Shown one piece after another: positions 56,057 through 64,000 of a stretch of DNA of 64,000 nucleotides. This DNA comes from Tessaracoccus sp. MC1865 (GTDB lineage: Bacteria > Actinomycetota > Actinomycetes > Propionibacteriales > Propionibacteriaceae), in NCBI RefSeq assembly GCF_017815535.1, contig NZ_CP072596.1:1798001-1862000 (forward strand), given 5' to 3'. The notes below the pieces were generated by a model, which did no database searches, was not told the origin of the DNA, and was given only the letters and a program-made list of their open reading frames with translations. A program made the position numbers and the translations under genes. The stretch's first letter is position 1; every line of letters begins with the position of its first letter.

Positions 56057-56515
56057 TCAGCCGGAGGACGGCGGCTCGTACTCGTGGTCGTAGACCGGCA
56101 CACGCTGCCGCGAGGCCACGAACACGACGCCGAACACCCAGGCCAGCACTGTGCCCGCCACGCTCAGGAGCAGCCATCCCTTGGAGACGTGCGGCGCGAC
56201 GGTGGGCAGGCTCAGCAGGGCCCACAGGCCGGCCGCGATGCCCACGACCCGGACGCCGTAACTCACCAGCACCAGGCTGAGCCCCTGGAAGGGTTCGAGT
56301 TCTGAGGCGACCACCTCGAGCGCCTGCCCGATCGAATAGAAGATGACGACGGCGGCGAAACCGAGGGCGGCCGTCAGTGCGGCGCTCGGGCCGTCGACGG
56401 CCAGGGCGAGGCCGAGGATGGTGAGACCCACGACGTGACCTGCGATCACGCCGCCGATCATCATCTCCTTGGCCCGTCGGGTGGCTCCGGTCACCCGACG
56501 GCGTGGTTCAGTCAT
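56057..56515 (-). CDS. AtpI-like membrane protein upstream of the atp operon
   Basis: A 152-residue, four-helix membrane protein with a basic N-terminus and an acidic tail. Its place between wecA and atpB is that of mycobacterial AtpI (the gene after rfe), a putative Fo assembly factor. Sequence features alone are weak, so the call rests on topology and position. It overlaps the wecA end by 8 bases. Confidence 0.75.
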   Translation of the reverse strand: MTEPRRRVTGATRRAKEMMIGGVIAGHVVGLTILGLALAVDGPSAALTAALGFAAVVIFYSIGQALEVVASELEPFQGLSLVLVSYGVRVVGIAAGLWALLSLPTVAPHVSKGWLLLSVAGTVLAWVFGVVFVASRQRVPVYDHEYEPPSSG

Positions 56516-57653
56516 CGACGCTCTTCGTGTCGACGACCTCGGCCTCGCGGCCGCCGATGAAGCTCGGGGCTGTGCGCACCGGCCAGAGGGTGAGCACCAG
56601 CACGGTCACCAGGCTGCCCGCCACCAGCCACACCGCGGTCGAGCGGTTCGTGAGGGCGATCAGCACCAGCCCCACCGAGACGACAGCGGACCAGCCGTAC
56701 ATGAGCAGCACGGCCCCCCAATGGGAGTGTCCCCGGGCCAGCAGTCGGTGATGCAGGTGCTGCTTGTCCGCTTGGAACGGGTGTTGGCCGTTCCAGGCCC
56801 GCCGCACCCAGGCGAGCATCAGGTCGAGGAGCGGCAGCGCAAGCGCCGCCACGGGCAGCAGGATGGGCAGGATGGCGGGCAACACATCGCTGCCCTGCGC
56901 GAGCGCGCTGGGGTCCAGCTGGCCCGTGAAGGAGATGGCGCTCATGGCCATCAGCAGCCCGAGCAGCATCGCGCCCGAGTCGCCCATGAACATCTTCGCG
57001 GGGTGCCAGTTGTGGAACAGGAACCCCACGGCGATGCCACAGGTGGCCACCGTGATGAGGCTCGCCGTCGTGGCGCGGGCGAGTTCCTGTTCGTAGGCCA
57101 ACACGTAGGTGTAGCTGAAGAAGGCGCCGGACCCGATCGCGACCACCCCGGCGGCCAGGCCGTCGAGGCCGTCGACGAAGTTCACGGCGTTGACACAGAT
57201 GGCGATGATCAGGACGGTCACCATGATGCTGGTGGTGTCGTCGAGCCCGACGATCCGGTCCGGCAGCGGGATCCAGTAGATGCGCACGCCCTGCATGACG
57301 GCGACGCCGGCGGCCAGCACCTGGCCGCCCAGCTTCACCAACGCCGGCATGTCGTACTTGTCGTCGAGCACGCCGACGATGCAGATGACCAGGCCCGCCC
57401 ACAGCACGGCGGAGGCATCGTGCTCCACGGTGGTGTACCGGCCGAGGAACGGCATCTGGACGGCGAGCAGCATGGCGATGACCAGGCCACCGAACATCGC
57501 CATGCCGCCGAAGTACGGGATGGGATGGGTGTGGACGTCCCGGTTGCGGACCGTGGCGAGGGCTCCCGTGCGCACCGCGATGGTCCGGGCCAACCCCGAC
57601 AGGAGGTAGGTGGCACCGGCTGCGACGAACAGCACCAGGAGGTATTCGCGCAC
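56508..57653 (-). CDS. wecA: Undecaprenyl-phosphate GlcNAc-1-phosphate transferase (WecA/MraY family)
   Basis: Integral membrane enzyme that loads a sugar-1-phosphate onto a polyprenyl phosphate, starting arabinogalactan, teichoic or other glycan synthesis. It has 381 residues and about 11 helices. The catalytic Asp/Asn loop NFVDGLDGLAAG, the FMGDSGAMLLG loop and the C-terminal HLHHRLLARGHS motif typical of WecA/TagO are present. GTG start shares one base with the tsaC stop (TAGTG). Confidence 0.94.
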   Translation of the reverse strand: MREYLLVLFVAAGATYLLSGLARTIAVRTGALATVRNRDVHTHPIPYFGGMAMFGGLVIAMLLAVQMPFLGRYTTVEHDASAVLWAGLVICIVGVLDDKYDMPALVKLGGQVLAAGVAVMQGVRIYWIPLPDRIVGLDDTTSIMVTVLIIAICVNAVNFVDGLDGLAAGVVAIGSGAFFSYTYVLAYEQELARATTASLITVATCGIAVGFLFHNWHPAKMFMGDSGAMLLGLLMAMSAISFTGQLDPSALAQGSDVLPAILPILLPVAALALPLLDLMLAWVRRAWNGQHPFQADKQHLHHRLLARGHSHWGAVLLMYGWSAVVSVGLVLIALTNRSTAVWLVAGSLVTVLVLTLWPVRTAPSFIGGREAEVVDTKSVDD

Positions 57654-58420
57654 TAGTGACCCGGTTCCTCGGGTTCACCCTCGGCCGAGACGTCGGACTG
57701 CGGCTCGGGCTCCGGCGCAGACTCGGGTTCGAGTTCGGGCTCCGGATCAGGTTCCGGTTCGGGCTCCGTCGGTAGGCCGACGACCTGGGGTGCGAACTCG
57801 TGCAGCTGCGCCAGGCTCAGCGCGCCTTCCCTGAGGACACGACCCTCGGGCGAGGAGGCGAAGTCGACGATGGTGGACGCCACTCCCTCGGCGGCGGGCC
57901 CCGCGTCGAGGTAGACGGCGACGCGGTCGCCCAGCTGGTCGACCGCCTCCTGGGCCGTCACCGCGGCGGGCCGGCCGTGGACGTTGGCGGAGCTCACAGC
58001 GAGCGGGCCGGTGTGGCGCAGCAGGGCTCGCGCGCCCTCATGGTCCGGGACCCGCACGGCGACCGTGCCGCCGGTGTCCCCCAGTTGCATGCCGGAGCGG
58101 GGCTGGGCGCGCAGGATCAGGGTGAGCGCACCGGGCCAGAAGGCCTTCGCCAGCGCAGCCGCACCCTCGGGCACCTCGTCGGCGACCGCGCGCAGCATGG
58201 ACGGCTCCGCCACCAGCACGGGCGGGGGCATGTCGCGGCCGCGCTCCTTGGCGTTGAGCAGCCGCTGTACGGCGTCCGCGTCGAAGGCGTCTGCCCCGAT
58301 GCCGTAGACGGTGTCTGTGGGCAGCACGATGCACTGGCCCTCGCGGACGGCTGCGGCGGCCTCGCGGAGGCCGGTGTCGCCGTCGGCGTCGAGGTCGAAG
58401 ACGCGTGGGGATTGAGTCAC
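57653..58420 (-). CDS. tsaC: L-threonylcarbamoyladenylate synthase with an acidic Glu-Pro tail
   Basis: Makes threonylcarbamoyl-AMP from threonine, bicarbonate and ATP for t6A37 in ANN-decoding tRNAs. It has 255 residues. The SUA5/YrdC fold covers about 8-212 (VLPTDTVYGIGADAF, WPGALTLIL, SSANVHGRPA). Residues 218-255 are a low-complexity run of EP/DP repeats outside the fold. GTG start overlaps prmC (GTGA). Confidence 0.95.
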   Translation of the reverse strand: MTQSPRVFDLDADGDTGLREAAAAVREGQCIVLPTDTVYGIGADAFDADAVQRLLNAKERGRDMPPPVLVAEPSMLRAVADEVPEGAAALAKAFWPGALTLILRAQPRSGMQLGDTGGTVAVRVPDHEGARALLRHTGPLAVSSANVHGRPAAVTAQEAVDQLGDRVAVYLDAGPAAEGVASTIVDFASSPEGRVLREGALSLAQLHEFAPQVVGLPTEPEPEPDPEPELEPESAPEPEPQSDVSAEGEPEEPGH

Positions 58421-59274
58421 AGCCCAATCCTGCCATCATCCGCCGGTGCGGCGGCAGTGACGAACCGTGGGCGGCCCGTCAGATCGTTGTGTGAGACCAC
58501 GTCGGCGAACCCGGCCTCCTCACACAGGCGCACGACGGCGGGAGCATGGGAGTCGTCATGCTCCGTCGCGAGCAGCCCGCCGGGGCGCAACAGCCGGGTG
58601 GCGACCTCTGAAACCACCCGCAGCGCGTCGAGGCCGTCCTGGCCTGAGAACAGCGCCATCTCGGGGTCCTGCAGCACGTCAGCGGGCAGCAGTTGCCTGT
58701 GCGGCTCCGGGATGTACGGGGGGTTGACGATCACGAGGTCAACGGTGCCGTCGAGTTCGTGGAACGCCTCCGCCATGTCGCCGAGCACGACGTCGACGGC
58801 CAGCCCTTGGAGGTTGCGCACGAGATACGCGTGCGCCTCGGGCGAGAGTTCGACGGCGTGGAGCTCCACCTGCCCCAACTCGTGGCCGATGGCCGCTGTG
58901 ATGGCACCCGAGCCGGCGCACAGCTCCACGACACGGCGCCGACCGACGGGCCGCACGGCCAGTCGCTGCAGGGCCCAGGTGACCATCTCCTCGGTCTCCG
59001 GACGCGGGACGAACACGCCGGGGCCGACCTCGAGGGTCTCGTACCGGAAGTGGGCCACTCCGGTCAGGTGCTGCAGCGGCGCACCCCCGGCGCGGAGGTC
59101 GACGAGCTGGTCGACGACGGCGCGCTGCCCGGGCGAGACTGTCGCCACCAGCAACTGTGCCGGCTCGATGCCGAGCACATGCGCCACCAGGGTGCGCGCC
59201 TCAGGGCCGGGGCTGGGCGAGCCGCAGCGGGTCAGGCGTTCGGCGACCTCGTGGGCGACGTCGCTGGCCCTCAC
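58417..59274 (-). CDS. prmC: Release factor glutamine methyltransferase
   Basis: Methylates the Gln of the GGQ motif in PrfA using SAM. It has 285 residues: an N-terminal helical domain (1-75) and a Rossmann methyltransferase domain with [16 protein letters not shown] and the substrate motif NPPYIPEP (about 187-194). The substrate gene prfA lies directly upstream with a GTGA overlap. Confidence 0.96.
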   Translation of the reverse strand: MRASDVAHEVAERLTRCGSPSPGPEARTLVAHVLGIEPAQLLVATVSPGQRAVVDQLVDLRAGGAPLQHLTGVAHFRYETLEVGPGVFVPRPETEEMVTWALQRLAVRPVGRRRVVELCAGSGAITAAIGHELGQVELHAVELSPEAHAYLVRNLQGLAVDVVLGDMAEAFHELDGTVDLVIVNPPYIPEPHRQLLPADVLQDPEMALFSGQDGLDALRVVSEVATRLLRPGGLLATEHDDSHAPAVVRLCEEAGFADVVSHNDLTGRPRFVTAAAPADDGRIGL

Positions 59275-60338
59275 CCGCCCACTCCGGCGAGGCGCTCGGC
59301 CAGATCCTGCTCCGCCAGCGCGTCGAGCAGCGGGGCGAGCGCCCCCTCGAGCACGGCATCGAGGTTGTGGGCCTTGAACCCGATCCGGTGGTCAGTGATC
59401 CGGTTCTCCGGGAAGTTGTAGGTGCGGATGCGCTCCGAACGGTCCACGGTGCGCACCTGCGACTTGCGGGCGTCGGAGGCCGCCGCGGCGGCCTCCGCCT
59501 CCGCGCGTTGGGTGAGGCGGGCGCGCAGCATCCGCATGGCGGATTCGCGGTTCTGCAGCTGGGAGCGTTCGTTCTGGCAGCTCACCACCACGCCCGTCGG
59601 GAGGTGCGTGATGCGCACGGCGGAGTCTGTGGTGTTGACGCCCTGGCCGCCGGGGCCGGATGAGCGGTACACGTCGATGCGGAGGTCGTCGTCGTTGATC
59701 TCCACCTCATCGGCCTCCACGTCCGGCATCACCAGGACGCCTGCGGCCGAGGTGTGGATGCGCCCCTGCGATTCCGTGACCGGCACCCGCTGGACGCGGT
59801 GCACGCCACCCTCGAACTTGAGCCGGCCGTAGGGCCCGAACCCCAGGCTGCTGCCGCCCTTGACCGCGACGGTGACCGACTTGTACCCGCCCAGGTCTGT
59901 GTCCTGCGCATCGAGGATCTCGATCTTCCAACCGAGGTCTTCGGCGTAGCGGGTGTACATGCGCAACAGGTCGCCCGCGAACAGGGCGGACTCGTCGCCG
60001 CCTTCGCCGGATTTGATCTCGACGAGGGCGTCGGCGTCGTCGTTGGGGTCGCGCGGGGCGAGCAGCCGGGTGAGCTTGGCCGTGGCCGTCTCGATCTCGG
60101 CGTCCAGTTCCGCGACCTCGTCTGCGAACGCCGGATCGTCGGCCGCCAACTCAGCAGCCGCCCCGCGGTCACCGGTCAGCCGGCGGTACTCCTCGATGCC
60201 CTCGACGACGGGACGCAGCGCGGCGTAGCGGCGCCCGACCCTGCGGGAGCGGGCCATGTCGGAGTGCAGTTCGGGGTCTGATAGCTGCTTCTCCAGATCG
60301 CGGAACTCGTCGATCAGAGGCTGTGCGTTGTCGAACAT
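59271..60338 (-). CDS. prfA: Peptide chain release factor 1
   Basis: Reads UAA and UAG and triggers peptide release. It has 355 residues from the ATG at 60338. The GGQ loop is [10 protein letters not shown] (about 228-237), and the PVT stop-codon tripeptide lies near 186. A longer frame upstream reaches toward rpmE but lacks family sequence. Confidence 0.98.
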   Translation of the reverse strand: MFDNAQPLIDEFRDLEKQLSDPELHSDMARSRRVGRRYAALRPVVEGIEEYRRLTGDRGAAAELAADDPAFADEVAELDAEIETATAKLTRLLAPRDPNDDADALVEIKSGEGGDESALFAGDLLRMYTRYAEDLGWKIEILDAQDTDLGGYKSVTVAVKGGSSLGFGPYGRLKFEGGVHRVQRVPVTESQGRIHTSAAGVLVMPDVEADEVEINDDDLRIDVYRSSGPGGQGVNTTDSAVRITHLPTGVVVSCQNERSQLQNRESAMRMLRARLTQRAEAEAAAAASDARKSQVRTVDRSERIRTYNFPENRITDHRIGFKAHNLDAVLEGALAPLLDALAEQDLAERLAGVGG

Positions 60339-60369
60339 GGCTGGCTCCTGGGCGCGGTGGATCGAGGGC

Positions 60370-60417
60370 AAAAAGAAACGAACGCCGGTCCGGGCACTGC
60401 CCGGATCACGGCGTTCG
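60370..60417 (-). terminator. Rho-independent terminator after rpmE
   Basis: The arms 60409-60417 and 60379-60387 form a 9-bp outer stem. An inner CCGGGC/GCCCGG stem follows, and a TTTCTTTTT run comes next on the minus strand. It lies 10 bases after rpmE and 32 bases before prfA, so it probably separates or attenuates the two. Confidence 0.85.
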
Positions 60418-60426
60418 TCTGCTTGG

Positions 60427-60627
60427 CTACTTCTTGGCGTAACGCTTCGCGAAGCGCGCCACGCGGCCACCGGTGTCAAGAATCTTCTGCTTGCCGGTGT
60501 AGAACGGGTGGCATTCGGCGCACACGTCGGCGTTCAGCGTTGCCTTGGTGCTGTGGGTGGTGTACGTGTTGCCGCAGGTGCAGGTGACCTGGGCCTCGAC
60601 GTAATCAGGGTGAATTCCCTGCTTCAT
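60427..60627 (-). CDS. rpmE: 50S ribosomal protein L31, zinc-binding form
   Basis: A 66-residue large-subunit protein at the intersubunit bridge. The zinc ligands CTC (16-18) and CAEC (36-39) are intact, so this is the C+ form that is replaced by a C- paralog under zinc starvation in many bacteria. ATG start with AGGAGT upstream; CATAAT about 75 bases upstream could be its -10. Confidence 0.98.
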   Translation of the reverse strand: MKQGIHPDYVEAQVTCTCGNTYTTHSTKATLNADVCAECHPFYTGKQKILDTGGRVARFAKRYAKK

Positions 60628-60721
60628 GATGGACTCCTAGGGGTGTGGGTTTCGGCCGGGTCGCCTGGAGGCGGCGTGAACCGGCACATCTACGTATTAT
60701 GCCACGCGTGAGCGTTGCGGC

Positions 60722-62584
60722 CTAACCGTCCTGGGCCGGGGTGGTCTTGAGCACGCTGAGCAGGAAGTCGTGGTTGCTGGGGGTCTTCGTCATCCGCGAC
60801 TTCAGCGTCTCCAGCGCGGCCTGGTTGTCCAGACCGGAGAGCGCACGACGCAGCTTCCAGATGATCTGCAGTTCGTCGCGGTTGAGGAGGAGATCTTCGC
60901 GACGGGTACCCGAGGCGTCGACGTCGATGGCCGGGAAGATGCGCTTGTCCGCGAGCTCGCGACGCAGGCGCAGTTCCATGTTGCCCGTGCCCTTGAACTC
61001 CTCGAAGATGACCTCGTCCATCTTGGAACCGGTCTCGATGAGAGCGGTGGCCAGGATGGTCAGCGAGCCACCGTTCTCGATGTTGCGGGCGGCGCCGAAG
61101 AACTTCTTCGGCGGGTACAGCGCCGCCGAGTCCACGCCACCGGACAGGATGCGGCCCGACGCGGGGGCGGCCAGGTTGTAGGCACGACCCAGGCGGGTGA
61201 TGCCGTCCAGCAGCACGACGACGTCGTGGCCCAACTCCACGAGACGCTTGGCGCGCTCGATGGCCAGCTCCGAGATCATGGTGTGGTCCTCGGCGGGGCG
61301 GTCGAACGTCGAGGCGATGACCTCGCCGGACACCGTGCGCTGGAAGTCGGTGACCTCTTCGGGACGCTCGTCGACCAGGACGACCATGAGGTGCACCTCA
61401 GGGTTGTTCGCGGCGATCGCGTTGGCGATGGACTGCATGATCATCGTCTTGCCGGCCTTCGGCGGCGACACGATGAGGCCGCGCTGCCCCTTTCCGATGG
61501 GCGAGACCAGGTCGATGATGCGGCCGGTGAGGTTGTTCTGCACCGTCTCGAGGCGCAGGCGCTCCTGCGGGTACAGCGGGGTGAGCTTCTGGAACTCGGG
61601 ACGGCCCTTGGCCTTCTCCGGGTCGTCGCCGTTCACGGAGTCGATGCGCACGAGCGGCTGGAACTTGTCCTTGCGCTCCCCCTCGCGGGCGACGCGCACG
61701 GCGCCGCTGATCACGTCGCCGCGACGCAGGCCGTAGCGGCGGACGGTGGCCATGGACAGGTAGGCGTCCGCCGGGCCGGGCAGGTAGCCCGTCGTCCGGA
61801 CGAAGGCGTAGTTGTCGTTGATGTCGACGATGCCGGAGATGTTGGCCAGCTCGTCGTCGTCTGCGACGGTGACCTCGGCGTCCATGCGGTCCATGCCCTG
61901 GCCGCCACGGGTTGGGCGGCGCTGGTTGCGGTCACGGTCGCGGCTGCGGCGGCGGCGGCCACGGCGGGAACCACCCTGGTCGTCGTCGTAGCTGGCCGGC
62001 TCGACGTTCACGGAGCGGGACTGCGCCGGCTGCTGCTCGCGCTGCTGTTGCTGCGGCTGCTGCTGCGGCTGCTGCTGGCCGCCGGCTGCCGGCTGCGCGC
62101 CGCCCATGGCGGCCTCCAGGAGTTCGCCCACCACTTCGATGGTCTCCGGGTTGGGCTGACGCTCGCGGTCACGGCCGCGGCGACGCCGGGTGCGGGTGCC
62201 GTCGCCCTGCTGCTGGTCGCCACGCTGCTGGTCGCCACGCGACTGCTGATCGCGCTGCTGGCGCTGTTCGCGGGGCTGCTGGTCACGCTGTTCGCGGGGC
62301 TGCTGGTCACGCTGTTCGCGGGGCTGCTGGTCGCGGGACGACTCGCCATCGCGCGGCTGCTCCGGGGCGGAGGATCCGTTCTTCGGCTGCGCCTCGGTGA
62401 GGAGCTCCGCCTGCGCGGGGCGCTCGGCGCTGCGCTGGCGCGCCGGCCTGCCGCCCCCCTGGTTCTGGATGGCGGAGACCAGATCGGCCTTCCGCATGGC
62501 GGAGATGCCCTTGATGCCCAGCCCTGTGGCCACCTGCTTCAGGTCGACCAGTTTCATGCTGGACAGGTCAGCGGATTCGCTCAA
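60722..62584 (-). CDS. rho: Transcription termination factor Rho with a long disordered insert
   Basis: Hexameric RNA helicase that ends transcription. It has 620 residues: an N-terminal Rho-N helical domain (about 8-42), a disordered Arg/Gln/Asp-rich insert (about 45-240), the RNA-binding cold-shock domain (about 245-320) and the ATPase with Walker A PPKAGKT and the DERPEEVTD stretch. The TTG start at 62584 is supported by GGAAGGA 8 bases upstream. The insert contains three 8-residue QRDQQPRE repeats and Gln runs. Such inserts occur in high-GC actinobacterial Rho and widen RNA binding. Confidence 0.97.
   Translation of the reverse strand: MSESADLSSMKLVDLKQVATGLGIKGISAMRKADLVSAIQNQGGGRPARQRSAERPAQAELLTEAQPKNGSSAPEQPRDGESSRDQQPREQRDQQPREQRDQQPREQRQQRDQQSRGDQQRGDQQQGDGTRTRRRRGRDRERQPNPETIEVVGELLEAAMGGAQPAAGGQQQPQQQPQQQQREQQPAQSRSVNVEPASYDDDQGGSRRGRRRRSRDRDRNQRRPTRGGQGMDRMDAEVTVADDDELANISGIVDINDNYAFVRTTGYLPGPADAYLSMATVRRYGLRRGDVISGAVRVAREGERKDKFQPLVRIDSVNGDDPEKAKGRPEFQKLTPLYPQERLRLETVQNNLTGRIIDLVSPIGKGQRGLIVSPPKAGKTMIMQSIANAIAANNPEVHLMVVLVDERPEEVTDFQRTVSGEVIASTFDRPAEDHTMISELAIERAKRLVELGHDVVVLLDGITRLGRAYNLAAPASGRILSGGVDSAALYPPKKFFGAARNIENGGSLTILATALIETGSKMDEVIFEEFKGTGNMELRLRRELADKRIFPAIDVDASGTRREDLLLNRDELQIIWKLRRALSGLDNQAALETLKSRMTKTPSNHDFLLSVLKTTPAQDG
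62264..62335 (-). repeat. 24-bp tandem repeat within rho, three copies
   Basis: A 24-base unit beginning CTGTTCGCGGGG (+ strand) occurs at 62264, 62288 and 62312; the first two copies are identical and the third differs near its end. It encodes the QRDQQPRE octapeptide. The unit length is a multiple of three, so copy-number change would keep the frame. Confidence 0.9.
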
Positions 62585-62602
62585 CGAGATTCCTTCCCAA
62601 GA

Positions 62603-62641
62603 GCCGACGCGCCGAAAATGGATTCAGGAGGCGCCGTCGGC
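62603..62641 (-). promoter_or_regulatory. Hairpin in the rho leader
   Basis: GCCGACGCGCC (62603-62613) pairs with GGCGCCGTCGGC (62630-62641) with one bulged C, giving an 11-bp stem and 16-base loop that ends a few bases before the rho ribosome site. It could take part in rho autoregulation. Confidence 0.45.
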
Positions 62642-62725
62642 GTCAGAATGATGGGACCCACTCAGCAGCTGAAGAACTGCGGCAGACTCGCCGCGAACAG
62701 CGCCTTCTTCGGTGGGCCACTCATC

Positions 62726-62731
62726 AGGTTA
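62726..62731 (-). promoter_or_regulatory. Candidate -10 box of rho
   Basis: TAACCT on the minus strand in the 180-base gap between thrB and rho. It would give a leader of about 135 bases containing the hairpin. The rest of the gap shows no open frame worth calling. Confidence 0.35.
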
Positions 62732-62764
62732 GCAATGACCCGGCCCAGATACCAAAGTTTCGGG

Positions 62765-63649
62765 CTAAAACAGTTCCACGCCCCCGGCGGGACGAAGGTG
62801 GCGCACGGTGAAACCCGTGACATCGACGGCGTCGACACCCGCCAGTTGCTCGTCGAGGCCGACGGCGATCACCGTGGGCCCGGCACCGGAGATCGCGGCC
62901 GGCGCCCCTGCCTCACGAAGGCGCAGCATCAGGTCGTGGCTCGAGGGCATCATCGGCGCGCGGTACTGCTGGTGCAGCCGGTCCGACGTCGCGTCGAAGA
63001 GGAGATCGGGTCGTTTCGTGAGAGCCAGCGGCAGGGCGGCCGCGGCGATGGCCTGCGCGACGGCGTCGGCACGCGTCACGGTGTCCGGCAGCACGGCGCG
63101 CGCGTCGTCGGTCTTCGACTCGAAATCCGGCACGAACGCCACCGCGCGGAAATCCTCCGGCAGCGGCAACTGCACCAGCGAAACCCTCTCATCGCGGGCC
63201 CACGCAAGGATCGCGCCTCCCCAGACCGCGGCACCGGCGTTGTCGGGATGGCCCTCGGCTTCGTGGGCCAGCCGCGTGATGGCGGAACGGTCGATGGGTT
63301 CGCCGGGGCGGGCGATGCCCCACGCCAGCGTCAGGCCGGCCACGATGGCAGCCGCCGAGGAGCCGAGTCCCCGCGAGTGCGGAATGGTGTTGTGCGCCGT
63401 GAGGCGGAACCCGGGCGCCTCAGCGCCCCAGGCGGCCAGGCCACTGTGGATGGACCGCACCACGAGATGGCTCTCGTCCGTCGGCACCTGGTGGGCGCCC
63501 TCCCCCGTCACCGCAACCTCGAGGCCGGGCTCCTCCCACAAGTCCAGCGTCAGTTCGTCGTACCAGTCGAAGGCCATGCCGACGCAGTCGAACCCGGAAC
63601 CCAGGTTCGCCGTCGTGGCCGGCACCCGCACAGTCAGGCGTCGGGCCAC
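62765..63649 (-). CDS. thrB: Homoserine kinase
   Basis: GHMP kinase that phosphorylates homoserine on the way to threonine. It has 294 residues. The N-terminal VPATTANLGSGFD and ATP loop IPHSRGLGSSAAAI (about 88-101) are conserved, with the C-terminal AAISGAGPTVIAV. GTG start one base after the hom stop. Confidence 0.97.
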   Translation of the reverse strand: MARRLTVRVPATTANLGSGFDCVGMAFDWYDELTLDLWEEPGLEVAVTGEGAHQVPTDESHLVVRSIHSGLAAWGAEAPGFRLTAHNTIPHSRGLGSSAAAIVAGLTLAWGIARPGEPIDRSAITRLAHEAEGHPDNAGAAVWGGAILAWARDERVSLVQLPLPEDFRAVAFVPDFESKTDDARAVLPDTVTRADAVAQAIAAAALPLALTKRPDLLFDATSDRLHQQYRAPMMPSSHDLMLRLREAGAPAAISGAGPTVIAVGLDEQLAGVDAVDVTGFTVRHLRPAGGVELF

Positions 63650-63650
63650 C

Positions 63651-64000
63651 TCAGAAGCCTACGACGCGCATGACGCGCACCTGGGAGCCCACGAAATCAG
63701 ATTCGCACAGTTGCTTGACGACGGCCGCCAGCGACGACTCCTGCGTGATGTGCGTCATGACGCCGAGGCGTGCGGGGAAGCCCTCCACGTGCGCCTCGTC
63801 CTCGAGATAGGACTGCTGCACCACGCGCAGCGACACGTTATGGTCGCCGAACACCGCGGCACACCTGGCGAGCACGCCCGGGCGGTCCTCCACCTCGAAG
63901 CTGACGTAGAACTGCGTCCAGGACTCTCCGACGGGCGCCACCTGGCGGCGGGTGTAGCCCGAGCCGATGTGGGCGGCGGTGCCGCGGTGGCGGTTGCGGC
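63651..64000 (-). CDS. hom: Homoserine dehydrogenase, C-terminal ACT domain (cut by window)
   Basis: Only the last 116 codons are in view. The ACT domain (YVSFEVEDRPGVLARCAAVF, then GVMTHITQE) is the threonine-sensing regulatory part of actinobacterial homoserine dehydrogenase. The frame stays open to the window end, and the position directly before thrB agrees. The catalytic domain lies outside the window. Confidence 0.9.
   Translation of the reverse strand, partial: RNRHRGTAAHIGSGYTRRQVAPVGESWTQFYVSFEVEDRPGVLARCAAVFGDHNVSLRVVQQSYLEDEAHVEGFPARLGVMTHITQESSLAAVVKQLCESDFVGSQVRVMRVVGF

Noticed and set aside
62264-62335. Regular 24-bp repeats as a possible CRISPR-like array
   Set aside because: There are no spacers between the units, they are in frame within rho and encode a peptide repeat.
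60770-63673. A 967-codon open frame on the + strand across rho and thrB
   Set aside because: It is antisense to two certain genes; its His/Asp/Gly/Val-rich composition is the mirror of GC-rich codon use, and no domain is recognisable.

Overview
The window is a GC-rich, gene-dense chromosome segment from an actinobacterium, most likely of the family Propionibacteriaceae (a Tessaracoccus-like organism is my best guess). The reasons are mixed. Seen: GTG/TTG starts, many 1- and 4-base start/stop overlaps, and a recurrent TAnnnT box 6-7 bases before start codons. Known for the phylum: NucS, the GlgE maltosyltransferase route, an AfsR-like regulator, and the order hom-thrB-rho-rpmE-prfA-prmC-tsaC-wecA-atpI-atpBEFHAGDC. 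Suggestive of the family: a methylmalonyl-CoA epimerase and a PduO-type cobalamin adenosyltransferase, which fit propionate (Wood-Werkman) metabolism. No mobile element, CRISPR array, rRNA or phage gene was seen. One tRNA (Asn, GTT) is present. No stretch over 300 bases lacks a gene.

1-5.3 kb: the 3' part of otsA, a purine/uracil permease fused to a UraD-like domain, tRNA-Asn with a strong terminator, a coupled trio (lipoprotein, 30-residue membrane peptide, DUF6766 membrane protein) and ybaK. 5.3-11.7 kb: an acetyltransferase, then a leftward operon hisI-trpE-small membrane protein-HGxxPAAW protein-trpC-trpB-trpA-SCO lipoprotein. 11.7-21 kb: a TIGR03085 protein, gatCAB, a stand-alone MetE-like C-terminal module, mnmA, a divergent LysR/YeiH pair, and a cysteine desulfurase.

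21-40 kb is an alpha-glucan and trehalose island: glgX, glgE, maltokinase, a divergent ECF-like sigma factor and AfsR-like regulator, glgB, a GNAT/NUDIX fusion, an ankyrin protein, treY, treZ, a cysteine-free thioredoxin/TPR protein and phosphoglucomutase. With otsA at the left edge it supplies glycogen building and debranching plus two trehalose routes; trehalose synthase (treS), the usual source of maltose for the maltokinase/GlgE branch, is not in view.

40-48.3 kb: methylmalonyl-CoA epimerase, a DivIVA-type protein, an AI-2E family permease, nucS, a zinc-ribbon protein, an alpha/beta hydrolase, a tauE-cstB-like persulfide detoxification pair with a perfect 18-bp palindromic operator, a cyclophilin lipoprotein and the cobalamin adenosyltransferase. 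48.3-64 kb: DUF2550, the complete F1Fo ATP synthase operon, wecA, tsaC, prmC, prfA, rpmE, rho with a long disordered repeat-bearing insert, thrB and the 3' end of hom.

The observations I rate highest are the CstR-like operator on tauE/cstB, the UraD fusion lacking its catalytic histidine, an epimerase whose His-His metal-binding motif reads Gln-Gln, the lipoprotein/microprotein/DUF6766 trio, and the sigma/AfsR-like pair inside the glucan island.
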